From positions 1 to 64,000 of the forward strand of contig NZ_WMBB01000013.1 in the NCBI RefSeq assembly GCF_009708175.1: DNA of 64,000 bases. The letters are read 5' to 3'. Positions 51,290 through 60,312 of the stretch are shown one piece after another. Position numbers and translations under genes: made by a program. Within the stretch, counting starts at the first letter, position 1. The number at the start of each line of letters is the position of its first letter. The notes under the pieces were generated by a model that had not been told where the DNA came from, did no database searches, and worked only from the letters and a program-made list of their open reading frames with translations. The stretch comes from Nocardia aurantiaca. Its GTDB lineage: Bacteria > Actinomycetota > Actinomycetes > Mycobacteriales > Mycobacteriaceae.

Positions 51290-52027
51290 TCAGAGCCCGG
51301 ACTGCTTGGTGCGCACCAGGATCGCACCACATTCGGGGCAGCGGACGACCACGTCGGGAGCCGTCTGGGTGATGCGGGAGATCTCGCCCCGGTCGAGTTC
51401 GATACGGCAGGCGCCGCACCGGCGGGCCTGCAGCAGAGCGGCGCCGACGCCGTAGCCGGTGCGCTGCTTGTCGTAGGCGGCCAGCAGATCGGCGGGGAAG
51501 GCGTTGACGAGGGCGGCGCGGTCGGAGTCACAGCGCTGCTGGGCCACGGTCAGATCGGCCAGGGCGTCGTCGCGGCGGCGCTCGGCGTCGACCAGGTCCG
51601 CCTCGGCCTTGTCCAGGTTGGCGCCCGCGTGGTCGTGGTCGGCGGCGGCCGCCTCGCGGCGCTCCATCACCTCGAGAAGGTCATCTTCCAGAACCTTGCG
51701 ACGGCGTTCCAGGCTGCCCAGCTCATGCTGGAGTTCGGAGAGCTGCTTGGCCCCGACCGACCCCGCGGTGAGCATGCCGCGGTCGCGCTCCTCACGCTTG
51801 CGGACGGCCTCGATCTCGCCCTCCAGCTTGCGAATGTCGCGGTCCAGGTCATCGATGAGGATCTCGACCTTCACCGCCGCATCCTTGCGGGTCGTGCGCT
51901 CGGCCTCCAGCCGCGCCACTTCCTGCTGCTCGGGCAGCACCTTGCGGCGATGCTCGATCCGCGTCAGCTCGGCGTCGACGGCAGCGAGGTCGAGCAGCTT
52001 GGCCTGGATCGATGGTTCTGCATTCAA
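51290..52027 (-). CDS. Coiled-coil protein with C4 zinc ribbon, 245 aa
   Basis: A long helical hairpin (residues about 10-175, for example RRKVLPEQQEVARLEAERTT) followed by a zinc ribbon with CGAC and CPEC. This is the HP0958/Rv2229c type. Members bind nucleic acids; the role in actinobacteria is unclear. It begins with TTG (52027) and AGGAG about ten bases upstream. It shares strand and order with the RNase HI and NIF3 genes as in mycobacteria. Confidence 0.9.
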   Translation of the reverse strand: MNAEPSIQAKLLDLAAVDAELTRIEHRRKVLPEQQEVARLEAERTTRKDAAVKVEILIDDLDRDIRKLEGEIEAVRKREERDRGMLTAGSVGAKQLSELQHELGSLERRRKVLEDDLLEVMERREAAAADHDHAGANLDKAEADLVDAERRRDDALADLTVAQQRCDSDRAALVNAFPADLLAAYDKQRTGYGVGAALLQARRCGACRIELDRGEISRITQTAPDVVVRCPECGAILVRTKQSGL

Positions 52028-52085
52028 CGCGAAGGTCTCCTGGACGCTATGGACAGTAAGACTCCCACCGTACCGTGTTCAATTT

Positions 52086-52247
52086 GCCCGACGCTTCGCT
52101 CCGGGCGGGTTCGCGGCCCCGAGGTCTCGATTCTTCCCTCCCACAAGGCGCAGGTCCATGGAGCCGTTCGTTCCTGCGCTCCGAGCGCGGGGGGGGCGGA
52201 GCGGAGGCCGGAATCGAGCGCTCCGCCTCTCCTCGTCCGGCCGCGAA
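52086..52247 (-). repeat. Hairpin element family, copy C (inverted, larger loop)
   Basis: Outer arms TTCGCGGCC (52110-52118) and GGCCGCGAA (52239-52247). Inner arms CTCGATTC (52126-52133) and GAATCGAG (52211-52218). On the minus strand the 3' part (GAATCGAGACCTCGGGGCCG and tail CCCGCCCGGAGCGAAGCG) matches copy B, while the loop differs. It lies between the zinc-ribbon and NIF3 genes. Confidence 0.75.
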
Positions 52248-52262
52248 CCAGAAAGTGGCTGA

Positions 52263-53396
52263 TCAGCAGCCGGCCGCGCCGATGGTCCACGGGTCGGTGC
52301 GCAGCGTCGAGACACGGGTCTCGAGGCTGGGCAGCGCGGCGCGCACCACACCCTCCGCCTGCGCGCACCAGGGGAACTCGGTGGCCCAGTGGGCGGCGTC
52401 GATCAGGGCCGGGCCGCCGGCGCGCAGGTGCTCGTCGGCCGGATGGTGGCGCAGATCCGAGGTCACGTAGGCGTCGACGCCGAGGCGAGAGACCTTGCCC
52501 AGGAACGAATCTCCCGCGCCGCCGCACACCGCGACCGTGCCGATGACGCGGTCGGGGTCGCCCGCGGCGCGCACGCCCCAGGTGGTGGCGGGCAGGGCGG
52601 CGCGCACACGAGCGGTGAAGTCCCGCAACGTTTCCGGAGTGGTCAGCTCGCCGACGCGGCCGATGCCCATGCTGGAGGGCAACTCCGCACGTTCGGTGAC
52701 GTGGTAGACGGGCTCCTCGTAGGGGTGGGCCGCGCGAAGCGCGGCCAGCAGTGCGGCGCGACGGGAGGGCGGCGCCACCACCTCGAGGCGGTCCTCGGTG
52801 ACCTCGTGCAGTTCGCCGACCGCGCCCAGGGCCGGGTTCGCCCCCTCGAGAGGCCGGAACTGTCCGGTACCCGCGACGGTCCAGGCGGCGTCGGAGTAGT
52901 TGCCGATCACACCGGCGCCCGCCGCGAAGAGGGCGTCGAGCACTTCGTCGCGGTGGGTGACCGGCACCGCCACCACCCACTTGTCCAGTGCGGTCAGCGG
53001 TTTCGGGTCCAGCGGCCCGGTCACCGTCAGTCCGATCGTGTGCGCCAGCGCATCCGAGACGCCGGGGTCGGCGGAGTCGGCATTGGTGTGCGCGGTGAAC
53101 AGCGCGCAGCCGGAGCGGATGAGCCGGTGCAGCAGCGCACCTTTCGGCGTGCTGGCCGCGATCGTGTCCACGCCGCGCAGCAGCAGCGGGTGGTGCACGA
53201 CCAGGGCCTGCGCACCCCACTCGATGGCCTCGTCCACGACGGCGGCGGTGGCGTCGACGGCGAACAGCACCCGCGACACCCGCTCGTCCGGGTCACCGGC
53301 CACCAGCCCCACCGAATCCCAGGATTCGGCCAGCCGGGGCGGATACGCCGCATCCAACGCCGCCATGAGATCCGCCAGCCGCACCGTCGTCACCAC
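52263..53396 (-). CDS. NIF3-like dinuclear metal-centre protein, 377 aa
   Basis: A hexameric NIF3/YbgI-family protein with an inserted central domain, as in most actinobacteria. DAAYPPRLAESWDSVGLVAG opens it; WGAQALVVHHPLLLRGVD supplies the HH metal ligands; SDLRHHPADEHLRAG and DAAHWATEF supply the second set near the C terminus. Members are linked to GTP cyclohydrolase I type 2 folds, but the activity is uncertain. GTG start with GGGAGG upstream. Its 3' end is beside hairpin copy C. Confidence 0.92.
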   Translation of the reverse strand: MVTTVRLADLMAALDAAYPPRLAESWDSVGLVAGDPDERVSRVLFAVDATAAVVDEAIEWGAQALVVHHPLLLRGVDTIAASTPKGALLHRLIRSGCALFTAHTNADSADPGVSDALAHTIGLTVTGPLDPKPLTALDKWVVAVPVTHRDEVLDALFAAGAGVIGNYSDAAWTVAGTGQFRPLEGANPALGAVGELHEVTEDRLEVVAPPSRRAALLAALRAAHPYEEPVYHVTERAELPSSMGIGRVGELTTPETLRDFTARVRAALPATTWGVRAAGDPDRVIGTVAVCGGAGDSFLGKVSRLGVDAYVTSDLRHHPADEHLRAGGPALIDAAHWATEFPWCAQAEGVVRAALPSLETRVSTLRTDPWTIGAAGC

Positions 53397-53432
53397 AACC
53401 GAACCTCCCGACTCTCGTCGTTGTCTTCCTGG

Positions 53433-54518
53433 TCACAAGCCCACGTCGCGAATCGCCGCGACCAGCCGATCCACCTCGGCGGCGGGTCGCACCGCCACCC
53501 GCAGGAAACCCGGGTCCAGCCCGGGGAACGTATCACCGCGGCGCACCGCTATTCCCTTGTCCGCGAGCTTCTTTCGCAACAGTTCCGCATCCGGCACCCG
53601 AATCAGCAGGAACGGCCCTCGCGCGGGCTCGCGCACCTCGATGCCGATCGCCCGCAGCCGCGGGATCATGGCGGCCCGATCGGCGGCGATGGTCTCGGCC
53701 TTGCGCTGTGCCTCGGCCACGGCGGCCGGTTCGCTCACCGCCGCAATGGCTTCCAGTTGCAGGGTGCCGAGCGGCCAGTGCGGCCGGCCGTGGTTCAACC
53801 GGGCCAGCACCTCCGGCGCGCCGAGTACATAACCGCAGCGCAGTCCGGCCAGCGCCCAGGTCTTGGTGAGGCTGCGGAACACGAGCACATCCGGACAGCT
53901 CTCTCCGGCAAGGGATTCCGCCTCCCCCGGCACCGCGTCGGCGAACGCCTCGTCCACCACCACGATCCGCCCGGGCCGCCGCAGCGCCCGAATGCCGTCC
54001 GCCGGATGCAGCACCGAGGTCGGATTGGTGGGATTGCCCACCACCACCAGATCCGCGTTCTCCGGCACCGCGGCGCCGTCGAGGGTGTAGGGCGGCGCGA
54101 GCATGACCCGGGCGACCGGCACCCCCGCCTGCCGCAACGCCAGTTCCGGTTCGGTGAACGAGGGGTGGATCACCGCGGCGAGCCTGGACCCCAGCCGCGG
54201 CAGCATGGCGAAGCCTTCCGCCACGCCGGCCAGCAACAGCACGTCCTCGAGCGCCCGCCCGTGCCGGGCCGCGACCGCCGCCCGCGCCGCCCGCTCGTCG
54301 TCCTCCCCCGGATACCGACCGAGCTGCCCCAGCCGCGCGGCCAGCCGCTCCCGCAACCACTCCGGCGGCGCACTCCCCTGGACGTTCACCGCGAAGTCGA
54401 CCATCCCCGGCCGGGCGTCCACGTCCCCGTGGTGCCGCAGCCTGGCATGGTCGAAATCCTGGAACTGGGTGTCGTCCGGCACAGCCGTCCACCCTACGTG
54501 GCCGGGTGCGACACCCAC
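53433..54518 (-). CDS. cobC: PLP-dependent aminotransferase, CobC-type, about 361 aa
   Basis: A class I/II aminotransferase-fold enzyme annotated CobC, linked to attaching the aminopropanol-phosphate arm in cobalamin synthesis (L-threonine-phosphate decarboxylase in CobD-type homologues). NPTNPTSVLHP lies near the cofactor, VVVDEAFADAVPGEA holds the PLP aspartate, and FRSLTKTWALAGLRCGYVLG contains the Schiff-base lysine. The GTG at 54518 is only eight bases from the divergent ptpA start; GTG 54482 would leave more promoter room. The related cobD is 2.5 kb away. Confidence 0.85.
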   Translation of the reverse strand: MGVAPGHVGWTAVPDDTQFQDFDHARLRHHGDVDARPGMVDFAVNVQGSAPPEWLRERLAARLGQLGRYPGEDDERAARAAVAARHGRALEDVLLLAGVAEGFAMLPRLGSRLAAVIHPSFTEPELALRQAGVPVARVMLAPPYTLDGAAVPENADLVVVGNPTNPTSVLHPADGIRALRRPGRIVVVDEAFADAVPGEAESLAGESCPDVLVFRSLTKTWALAGLRCGYVLGAPEVLARLNHGRPHWPLGTLQLEAIAAVSEPAAVAEAQRKAETIAADRAAMIPRLRAIGIEVREPARGPFLLIRVPDAELLRKKLADKGIAVRRGDTFPGLDPGFLRVAVRPAAEVDRLVAAIRDVGL

Positions 54519-54526
54519 CGGACAGA

Positions 54527-55012
54527 ATGGCTGTTGTGGGCGAGCTGCATGTGACCTTCATCTGCACCGGCAATATCTGCCGGTCCCCGATGGCCGAGAA
54601 GATCTTCGCCGCGCACCTGGAGCGCGCGGGGCTGGCGGATCGTGTGCGGGTGAGCAGCGCCGGGACCGGCGGCTGGCATGTGGGCGATGAGGCCGACCAC
54701 CGGACGAACCGCGAGTTGCGGGCATACGGGTATCCGACCGGGCATCGGGCCGCGATGATCGGGCCCGATCATCGGGACGCCGATCTGCTGGTGGCGCTCG
54801 ACACCGGGCATGAGCGGACGCTGGCCCGGATGGGGGTGCCATCGGATCGGCGGCGGTTGTTGCGGAGCTTCGATCCGCGCGCCGACGGCCGCTCGGTGCC
54901 GGATCCGTACTACGGCGATCAGTCCGACTTCGCGGTGGTGCGCGAGCAGATCGAGGCCGCCGTGCCGGGCCTGCTGGACTGGGTGCGCGAGCAGGTGGGT
55001 GAGGTCGCATGA
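54527..55012 (+). CDS. ptpA: Low-molecular-weight protein tyrosine phosphatase, about 161 aa
   Basis: Removes phosphate from phosphotyrosine. The CX5R loop is CTGNICRS at residues 13-20, and the general acid is in DPYYGD near the C terminus, with the tyrosines that flank it. It matches mycobacterial PtpA in place and size; PtpA there is exported and blocks phagosome maturation. Export here is unknown (no signal peptide). The ATG at 54527 fits the family; the frame opens at 54506. Its stop overlaps the SURF1 start as ATGA. Confidence 0.95.
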   Translation: MAVVGELHVTFICTGNICRSPMAEKIFAAHLERAGLADRVRVSSAGTGGWHVGDEADHRTNRELRAYGYPTGHRAAMIGPDHRDADLLVALDTGHERTLARMGVPSDRRRLLRSFDPRADGRSVPDPYYGDQSDFAVVREQIEAAVPGLLDWVREQVGEVA

Positions 55013-55968
55013 GTTCGAAGACCTCGCTGCCGCGGCGGTTCGCCTTCCTGCTTCGCCCCAGCTGGCTGATTCTCGCCGTGGTGGTCGCCGGGTTCGCCTA
55101 CCTGTGCTTCAGCGTGCTGGCCCCGTGGCAGCTGGGCAAGAACACACGCACCTCCGAACGCAATGACCGGATCGCGAATTCGGTGCACGCCGATCCGGTC
55201 GACATCGCCGCCATGCTCTCGGGCAACGGCAAGGACACCGAGTGGCGGCGCGTCACCGCCCACGGCGCCTACGTCCCGGATTCGACCGTGCTGGTGCGAC
55301 TGCGCCACCTCGACGGCCAGCCCGCCTACACCGTTCTGGCCGCCTTCCGGCTCGACGACGGCCGCACCCTGCTGGTGGATCGCGGCCAGATCGCGGCGGC
55401 GGAGGGCGGCACCCATCCACCGGCCATCGCGGCCCCGCCCACCGGCACCCAGCACCTGTCGGCCCGCATCCGCGCCTCCGAGGGCGTGATCGAGAAGAAG
55501 CCGCCGACCACGGAAGACGGCTACCGCCAGGTCTATACGACCGACACCCAGCAGGAGGCCGCGGTCCTCGGCATCCCGCTGACCCCTATCCCCACCGACG
55601 GTCCGGGCGGCTATCTCCAGCTCGAATCCGGCCAGCCCGGCGCGTTCACCCCCGACCCGCTGCCCCAGCTCGATGCGGGCCCGTACCTGTCCTACGGCCT
55701 GCAATGGCTGGCCTTCGGCGTGATGGCGCCACTGGGCCTGGGTTACTTCATCTGGGCCGAAGTCCGCGCCCGCCGCCGCGAAAAGGCCGAAGCCGCCGCC
55801 CAACCGGCGGCCGATCGGTCGACCGGCACCGCCCGCTCGACCGGTGAGGTCACCTCCGAATCGCCCGCTCCCGCAACAGCGGCGAAACCCCACGACCCGG
55901 CCCCGAAGCCGAAACCCACGACGAACGAGGCCCGCCTCGCCGACCGCTATGGCGGCACCCGCCGCTGA
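55009..55968 (+). CDS. SURF1-family cytochrome oxidase assembly protein, 319 aa
   Basis: An inner-membrane protein with two helices, used in assembling aa3-type cytochrome c oxidase (heme a insertion). Helix 1 is WLILAVVVAGFAYLCFSVLA, followed by PWQLGKN (family PWQLxR motif), LLVDRGQIAA in the periplasmic domain and YLSYGLQWLAFGVMAPLGLG as helix 2. A Lys/Pro/Ala-rich cytoplasmic tail ends the chain. It overlaps ptpA by four bases, so translation is coupled. Confidence 0.92.
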   Translation: MSSKTSLPRRFAFLLRPSWLILAVVVAGFAYLCFSVLAPWQLGKNTRTSERNDRIANSVHADPVDIAAMLSGNGKDTEWRRVTAHGAYVPDSTVLVRLRHLDGQPAYTVLAAFRLDDGRTLLVDRGQIAAAEGGTHPPAIAAPPTGTQHLSARIRASEGVIEKKPPTTEDGYRQVYTTDTQQEAAVLGIPLTPIPTDGPGGYLQLESGQPGAFTPDPLPQLDAGPYLSYGLQWLAFGVMAPLGLGYFIWAEVRARRREKAEAAAQPAADRSTGTARSTGEVTSESPAPATAAKPHDPAPKPKPTTNEARLADRYGGTRR

Positions 55969-56075
55969 CGTCACCCCCGCGGCCCGGGTTCAGGGCGCGC
56001 GAGTGATGTCCCGGGCCGAGCCCCGGCGTGGTGGCTGGCGCAGCGGCCGCGGCCGGAGCGTGGCGGAGCCTCGGC

Positions 56076-56081
56076 TACCCT
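56076..56081 (+). promoter_or_regulatory. Predicted -10 of a leaderless promoter for cobD
   Basis: TACCCT ends seven bases before the GTG at 56089. Confidence 0.5.
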
Positions 56082-56088
56082 CGCCCGG

Positions 56089-57078
56089 GTGCGAATGGGG
56101 ATGGCTACCGCGGCCGGGCTGCTGCTCGGGTTCGGCCTGGACCGGACGCTGGGCGATCCGCGGCGCGGGCATCCGGTGGCCGGATTCGGTGCGGCCGCGA
56201 CGAAGGTGGAGGACCTCACCTATCGCGACAGCCGCGCGGCCGGGGTGGTTCACGAGGTCGTGCTGGTCGGCACGGCCGCAGGGCTGGGGATCGGACTGCG
56301 GCGCCTGGTGGCGGGCCGGACCGCACCGGCGTCGCGCACGAAGAATCGGGCCGAGCGCAGGATGGCGCGAGCAATCGGCGAGGTAGTGGTGACCGCGGCC
56401 GCGACCTGGACCGTGCTGGGCGGGACGACCTTGGCCAGGACCGGGCGTGAGATGGCGGATCGGCTCGAATCCGGGGATATCGACGGGGCGCGGGCACTGC
56501 TTCCATCGCTGTGCGGGCGCGATCCCGAGGTGCTGGACGCCGACGGCCTGGCCCGGGCCGCGCTGGAGTCGATCGCGGAGAACACCTCCGATGCGACTGT
56601 GGCGCCGCTGTTCTGGGGCGCCGTCGCGGGTGTCCCCGGACTGCTGGCGTATCGGGCGATCAACACCCTCGACGCGATGGTCGGTTACCGCAACGATCGC
56701 TATAGCCGCTTCGGCTGGGCCGCGGCTCGCACCGACGATGTCGCGAATCTCGTGCCCGCACGGGTCAGCGGCCTCATCACGACGGTCCTCGCACCGGTGG
56801 TCGGCGGTCGGCCCGCTGATGCGTGGCGGGCCTGGCGGCGCGATGCCGGGAAGCACCCGAGCCCGAATGCCGGTGTGGCGGAGGCGACCATGGCGGGTGC
56901 GCTGGGCGTGACCCTCGGCGGTCGCACCCAATACCGCCATGGCACCGAGTTGCGCCCCACGCTCGGTGACGGCCCGGTCCCCCGGGTGCGCGATCTTCGC
57001 CGCGCGGTGCGGCTCTCGGAGGCGGTTCAGCTGGCCGCGGCCTGCGCCGCCGCGATCGCGGCCTACCCGCGGCGTTGA
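56089..57078 (+). CDS. cobD: Adenosylcobinamide-phosphate synthase CobD/CbiB, 329 aa
   Basis: A membrane enzyme joining aminopropanol (or its phosphate) to adenosylcobyric acid in cobalamin synthesis. LDRTLGDPRRGHPVAGFG is the family start, ALESIAENTSDATVAPLFW the central signature, LDAMVGYRNDRYSRFGWAAA and HPSPNAGVAEATMAGALGV follow. Several hydrophobic helices are present, and length is normal. The GTG start is leaderless by the TACCCT hexamer. With cobC and the RNase HI/phosphatase it makes a partial cobalamin nucleotide-loop set. Confidence 0.93.
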   Translation: MRMGMATAAGLLLGFGLDRTLGDPRRGHPVAGFGAAATKVEDLTYRDSRAAGVVHEVVLVGTAAGLGIGLRRLVAGRTAPASRTKNRAERRMARAIGEVVVTAAATWTVLGGTTLARTGREMADRLESGDIDGARALLPSLCGRDPEVLDADGLARAALESIAENTSDATVAPLFWGAVAGVPGLLAYRAINTLDAMVGYRNDRYSRFGWAAARTDDVANLVPARVSGLITTVLAPVVGGRPADAWRAWRRDAGKHPSPNAGVAEATMAGALGVTLGGRTQYRHGTELRPTLGDGPVPRVRDLRRAVRLSEAVQLAAACAAAIAAYPRR

Positions 57079-57136
57079 TCCGATAGCTCAGCTTCACGAA
57101 TCGGACAGTCTTCTTCGGCGGGTTTTCTCATGGGAA

Positions 57137-57163
57137 TGTCACAGTCCGCCGACCTGTTTCGTC
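57137..57163 (+). promoter_or_regulatory. ECF41-type promoter of the sigma gene
   Basis: TGTCACA (57137-57143), exactly 16 bases, then CGTC (57160-57163), 54 bases before the sigma gene's ATG. This is the published ECF41 target motif, implying autoregulation. Confidence 0.85.
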
Positions 57164-57217
57164 GGTGCTGTGGACGGTCCGCCCCACCGGGTGGGCGTGA
57201 GTGAAGGGTGAGGTGCG

Positions 57218-58171
57218 ATGAGCGGTGACGAACGGCGGAACGGGCCCGATCAGGCCGCGCTGGCGCGGCAGTTCGAGGAGCATCGCGGCTATTTGCGGCG
57301 GGTCGCGTACAGCACGCTCGGCAGCCTCAGCGATGCCGACGATGTGGTGCAGGAGGCGTGGCTGCGCCTGGTGCGCTATTACGAGACCAGCCCGGAGGGC
57401 GCGGACATCGAGAACCTGCGCGCCTGGCTGACCACCGTCACCGGCCGACTGGCCCTCGACCACCTGGGTTCGGCGCGCGCTCGCCGCGAACACTATGTGG
57501 GCGAATGGCTTCCGGAGCCGGAGATCACCACCTGGGACGATCCGGCCGACCGCGTCTCCCAGGACGAGCGCGTCACCACCGCCCTGCTGGTGGTGCTGGA
57601 ATCCCTCTCCCCCGCCGAGCGCACCGCCTTCGTCCTCCAGGACGTCTTCGGCATGTCCGGCCCCGAGGTCGCCGAGGTGGTCGGCCGCACCCCGGCCGCG
57701 GTGCGCCAATTGGCCTCGCGTGCCCGCAAACACGTGGAGAACGGCACCCCGCGCTTCCCCGCCAGCCCCGACGAGCATGAGAAGGTGGTCTCCGCCTTCG
57801 CGGTGGCCTGGCGGTCCGGCGACCTGAGCGCCCTGCTCGGTCTGCTGGACTCCGAGGTCACCTTCACCTCCGACGGCGGCGGCAAGGTGCAGGCGTTCCT
57901 GCACCCCATGCGTGGTGCGGACAAGGTCGCCGCCACTCTGCTCGGCTTCCTGGGGAGAGCGTCCGAGGTCGGTGGCGCGTGGGGCCGTTCGGTGCTGGTC
58001 AACGGCCGCCCGGGCCTGGTGGTGTTCGACGGCAAGCACACCGGCGTCTTCTCGTTCACCATCGACGAGGGCCGCATCACCAAGATCGACGTGGTCCGCA
58101 ATCCCGACAAGTTGCGGGGACTGCCCGCCGACGGCGCCGAGCCCGACTGGTCGCTGGGCGCCGACGCCTGA
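57218..58171 (+). CDS. sigJ: ECF41-group RNA polymerase sigma factor, SigJ-like, 317 aa
   Basis: An extracytoplasmic-function sigma factor with a fused C-terminal SnoaL-like regulatory domain. Region 2 has GSLSDADDVVQEAWLRLVRY; region 4 has MSGPEVAEVVGRTPAAVRQL. All three ECF41 marks are present: WLPEP (97-101) in the linker, DGGGK (219-223) and NPDKL (295-299) in the C-terminal domain. In characterised members that domain takes the place of an anti-sigma factor. AGGGTGAGG precedes the ATG. Upstream is an ECF41 promoter. A decayed paralogue lies at 20971-21330. The usual carboxymuconolactone-decarboxylase-type partner gene is absent here. Confidence 0.93.
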   Translation: MSGDERRNGPDQAALARQFEEHRGYLRRVAYSTLGSLSDADDVVQEAWLRLVRYYETSPEGADIENLRAWLTTVTGRLALDHLGSARARREHYVGEWLPEPEITTWDDPADRVSQDERVTTALLVVLESLSPAERTAFVLQDVFGMSGPEVAEVVGRTPAAVRQLASRARKHVENGTPRFPASPDEHEKVVSAFAVAWRSGDLSALLGLLDSEVTFTSDGGGKVQAFLHPMRGADKVAATLLGFLGRASEVGGAWGRSVLVNGRPGLVVFDGKHTGVFSFTIDEGRITKIDVVRNPDKLRGLPADGAEPDWSLGADA

Positions 58172-58180
58172 TCCGGTGCC

Positions 58181-58217
58181 ACGGGCCTGCCACCGATTCC
58201 CTCGGTCGCAGGCCCGT
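58181..58217. terminator. Hairpin between convergent sigJ and ald
   Basis: A perfect 10-bp stem (ACGGGCCTGC 58181-58190 with 58208-58217) around a 17-base loop; can serve both genes. Confidence 0.6.
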
Positions 58218-58235
58218 CATGGCGTGCGGATCAGC

Positions 58236-59345
58236 TCAGGAGGCGACGCGTGTCACCGGCCGCAGGCCGTGCGCGGCGGCCACTTCCGGTGAATACAGCT
58301 GTCCGGCGTCCGCGTTGAGGCCCTGTGCCAGACCGGGATCGGCGGTGCAGGCGGACCGCCAGCCCAGGTCGGCGATGGCGCGGGCGTAGGGCAGCGTGAC
58401 ATTGGTGAGGGCGACGGTGGAGGTGTGTGGTACCGCGCCCGGCATGTTCGCCACGCAGTAGAACAGTGAATCCGCCACTGGGAACGTGGGTTTCGTATGG
58501 GTGGTCGGGTGCGAGCTCTGGAAGCACCCGCCCTGGTCGATGGCGATATCGACCAGCACAGAGCCCGGCCGCATGCGAGCGACCAGGGTGTCGGGCACCA
58601 GCTTCGGGGCCCGAGCCCCGGGCACCAGCACCGCGCCGATCACCAGATCCGCTGCCAGCACGGCCTTCTCGACCTCGGCCGCATTGGAGCCGATGGTGAT
58701 GACTCGCCCGCCGAACCGCGCGTCGAGCTCCCGCAGGCGCGCGATATTGGTGTCCAGCACGGCGACTCGCGCCCCCATGCCGACCGCGACAACCGCCGCA
58801 TTACTGCCCGCCACCCCGCCGCCGAGCACCACCACATCCGCGGGCCGCACCCCCGGCACCCCACCGAGCAGCACGCCCGACCCGCCCTGGGGGGACATCA
58901 GATGGTAGGCCCCGACCTGGCTGCCGAGCTTGCCCGCCACCTCGCTCATGGGCGCGAGCAGCGGCAGCGACCCGTCCGGGGCCCGCACGGTCTCGTAGGC
59001 GATGGCGGTGATGCCGGAGCGCAGAATCGCGTCCGTACAGTCCCGCGAGGCGGCCAGGTGCAGGAAGGTGAACAGCACCTGCCCCTCCCGCATTCGCGAA
59101 TACTCTTCGGCGATGGGTTCTTTCACCTTCAGCACCAGTTCCGCGGCACCCCACACCTCGTCCGCGTGCGGCGCGGTCCGCGCTCCCGCCGCGAGGTAGG
59201 CGTCGTCGGGGAAGCCGGACCCGACTCCCGCTCCTGCCTCGACCAGCACCTCGTGCCCGTGCCGCACCAGTTCCCCGGCGCCGGCCGGGGTGAGGGCGAC
59301 GCGGTACTCCTGTTCCTTGACCTCCCGTGGTACCCCGATTCTCAT
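58236..59345 (-). CDS. ald: Alanine dehydrogenase, about 369 aa
   Basis: NAD-dependent oxidative deamination of L-alanine to pyruvate and ammonia, reversible. MRIGVPREVKEQEYRVALTP is the standard N terminus with the pyruvate-binding arginine. VLKVKEP and TFLHLAAS contain the catalytic lysine and histidine. The Rossmann motif is VLGGGVAGSNAA, and DIAIDQGGCFQSSHPTTH is the C-terminal signature. The ATG at 59345 is the family start. In mycobacteria ald responds to alanine and hypoxia. Its presence adds to the nitrogen-metabolism content of this window. Confidence 0.95.
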   Translation of the reverse strand: MRIGVPREVKEQEYRVALTPAGAGELVRHGHEVLVEAGAGVGSGFPDDAYLAAGARTAPHADEVWGAAELVLKVKEPIAEEYSRMREGQVLFTFLHLAASRDCTDAILRSGITAIAYETVRAPDGSLPLLAPMSEVAGKLGSQVGAYHLMSPQGGSGVLLGGVPGVRPADVVVLGGGVAGSNAAVVAVGMGARVAVLDTNIARLRELDARFGGRVITIGSNAAEVEKAVLAADLVIGAVLVPGARAPKLVPDTLVARMRPGSVLVDIAIDQGGCFQSSHPTTHTKPTFPVADSLFYCVANMPGAVPHTSTVALTNVTLPYARAIADLGWRSACTADPGLAQGLNADAGQLYSPEVAAAHGLRPVTRVAS

Positions 59346-59461
59346 ACCGCCATCGTTCCCCCGCGGGGGACGCGCCGCCATGAGCGCCACGGCCCGATTT
59401 CGTCGCCCGCAATTGTCGGGCTATCCGCTCCGCCGGACTCGTCGAGCGGGTGCGCGGCAGA

Positions 59462-60253
59462 TCAGGGGGCCACCGTGACGGCCAGCGCCGCACCCGGCGT
59501 CGGGATGCGCAACCGGTCGGCGCGACCGCCGACGGTGAACCGGTAGGTCAGGTAGTCGAGGTGCTCGGAGAAGTGCGCCCAGCCCTCGGCGTGCACCGGC
59601 ACGATCACCGCGTCACCCAGCGCCGCCGAGGCCTGGACCGCGGTGCGGCCGTTGAGGGTCAGGTCGTGGTCGCCGAAGCGGTCGGTATTGGCCGCGCCCA
59701 CATTGAGGATGGCGATATCGATGCGCCCGAAGCGTTCCGCGATCCGACGCACGTACTCGACCGAGGCATTGTCCCCGGAGACGTAGACCGTCGGCAGCCC
59801 CTCGGCCTGGAGCACGAAGCCGGTCACCACGCCGGTGAACGGCTCGCACCCCTCCGGTCCGTGCAGCGCGGGCACTCCGGTGACGGTCACCGCGCCGATT
59901 CGCACCGACTCCCAGGTGGCCAGTCCCCGAATGCCTTCCATGCGCCCGGCGGCGTCCGGCGTGGACAGCACGGTCTCGACGTCCGCGAGGAACTCCCGCC
60001 CGGATCGGTCGAGATTGTCGGCGTGCTGGTCGTGGGAGAGCAGCACCACGTCCACCGGTCCGATCTCCGCGGCGGGCACGGCGGGTCCGCTCAGCTTGTA
60101 GAGGGTGACGCCGCCCGGGTATTCGCCCGGCTCGTCGAATGTCGGATCGGTCAGCCAGACCAGATCGCCGTAGCCGAATCGCACTGTGGGACCGCCGATG
60201 TGGAGCAGTTCGATGGTGGTCGCGGCGGCTGCGGTGTCGATCGTGTTCGTCAT
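59462..60253 (-). CDS. Metallo-beta-lactamase-fold hydrolase (UlaG-like), about 263 aa
   Basis: An MBL-fold protein of the UlaG/RomA-type branch. LLHIGGPTVRFGYGDLVWLTDP opens the fold, the metal motif is LLSHDQHADNLD (a D-Q variant of HxHxDH), later ligands are PALHGPEG and YVSGDNASVE, and PVHAEGWAHFSEH supplies the last histidine. The substrate is unknown. It is divergent from the GlxA-type regulator with 71 bases between starts, so that regulator may control it. Confidence 0.85.
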   Translation of the reverse strand: MTNTIDTAAAATTIELLHIGGPTVRFGYGDLVWLTDPTFDEPGEYPGGVTLYKLSGPAVPAAEIGPVDVVLLSHDQHADNLDRSGREFLADVETVLSTPDAAGRMEGIRGLATWESVRIGAVTVTGVPALHGPEGCEPFTGVVTGFVLQAEGLPTVYVSGDNASVEYVRRIAERFGRIDIAILNVGAANTDRFGDHDLTLNGRTAVQASAALGDAVIVPVHAEGWAHFSEHLDYLTYRFTVGGRADRLRIPTPGAALAVTVAP

Positions 60254-60312
60254 GCCACCGAGTTTCGCGGCGAACCCCACCGCACGACAGTGGCCCGAAG
60301 GCCGCTATTCGA

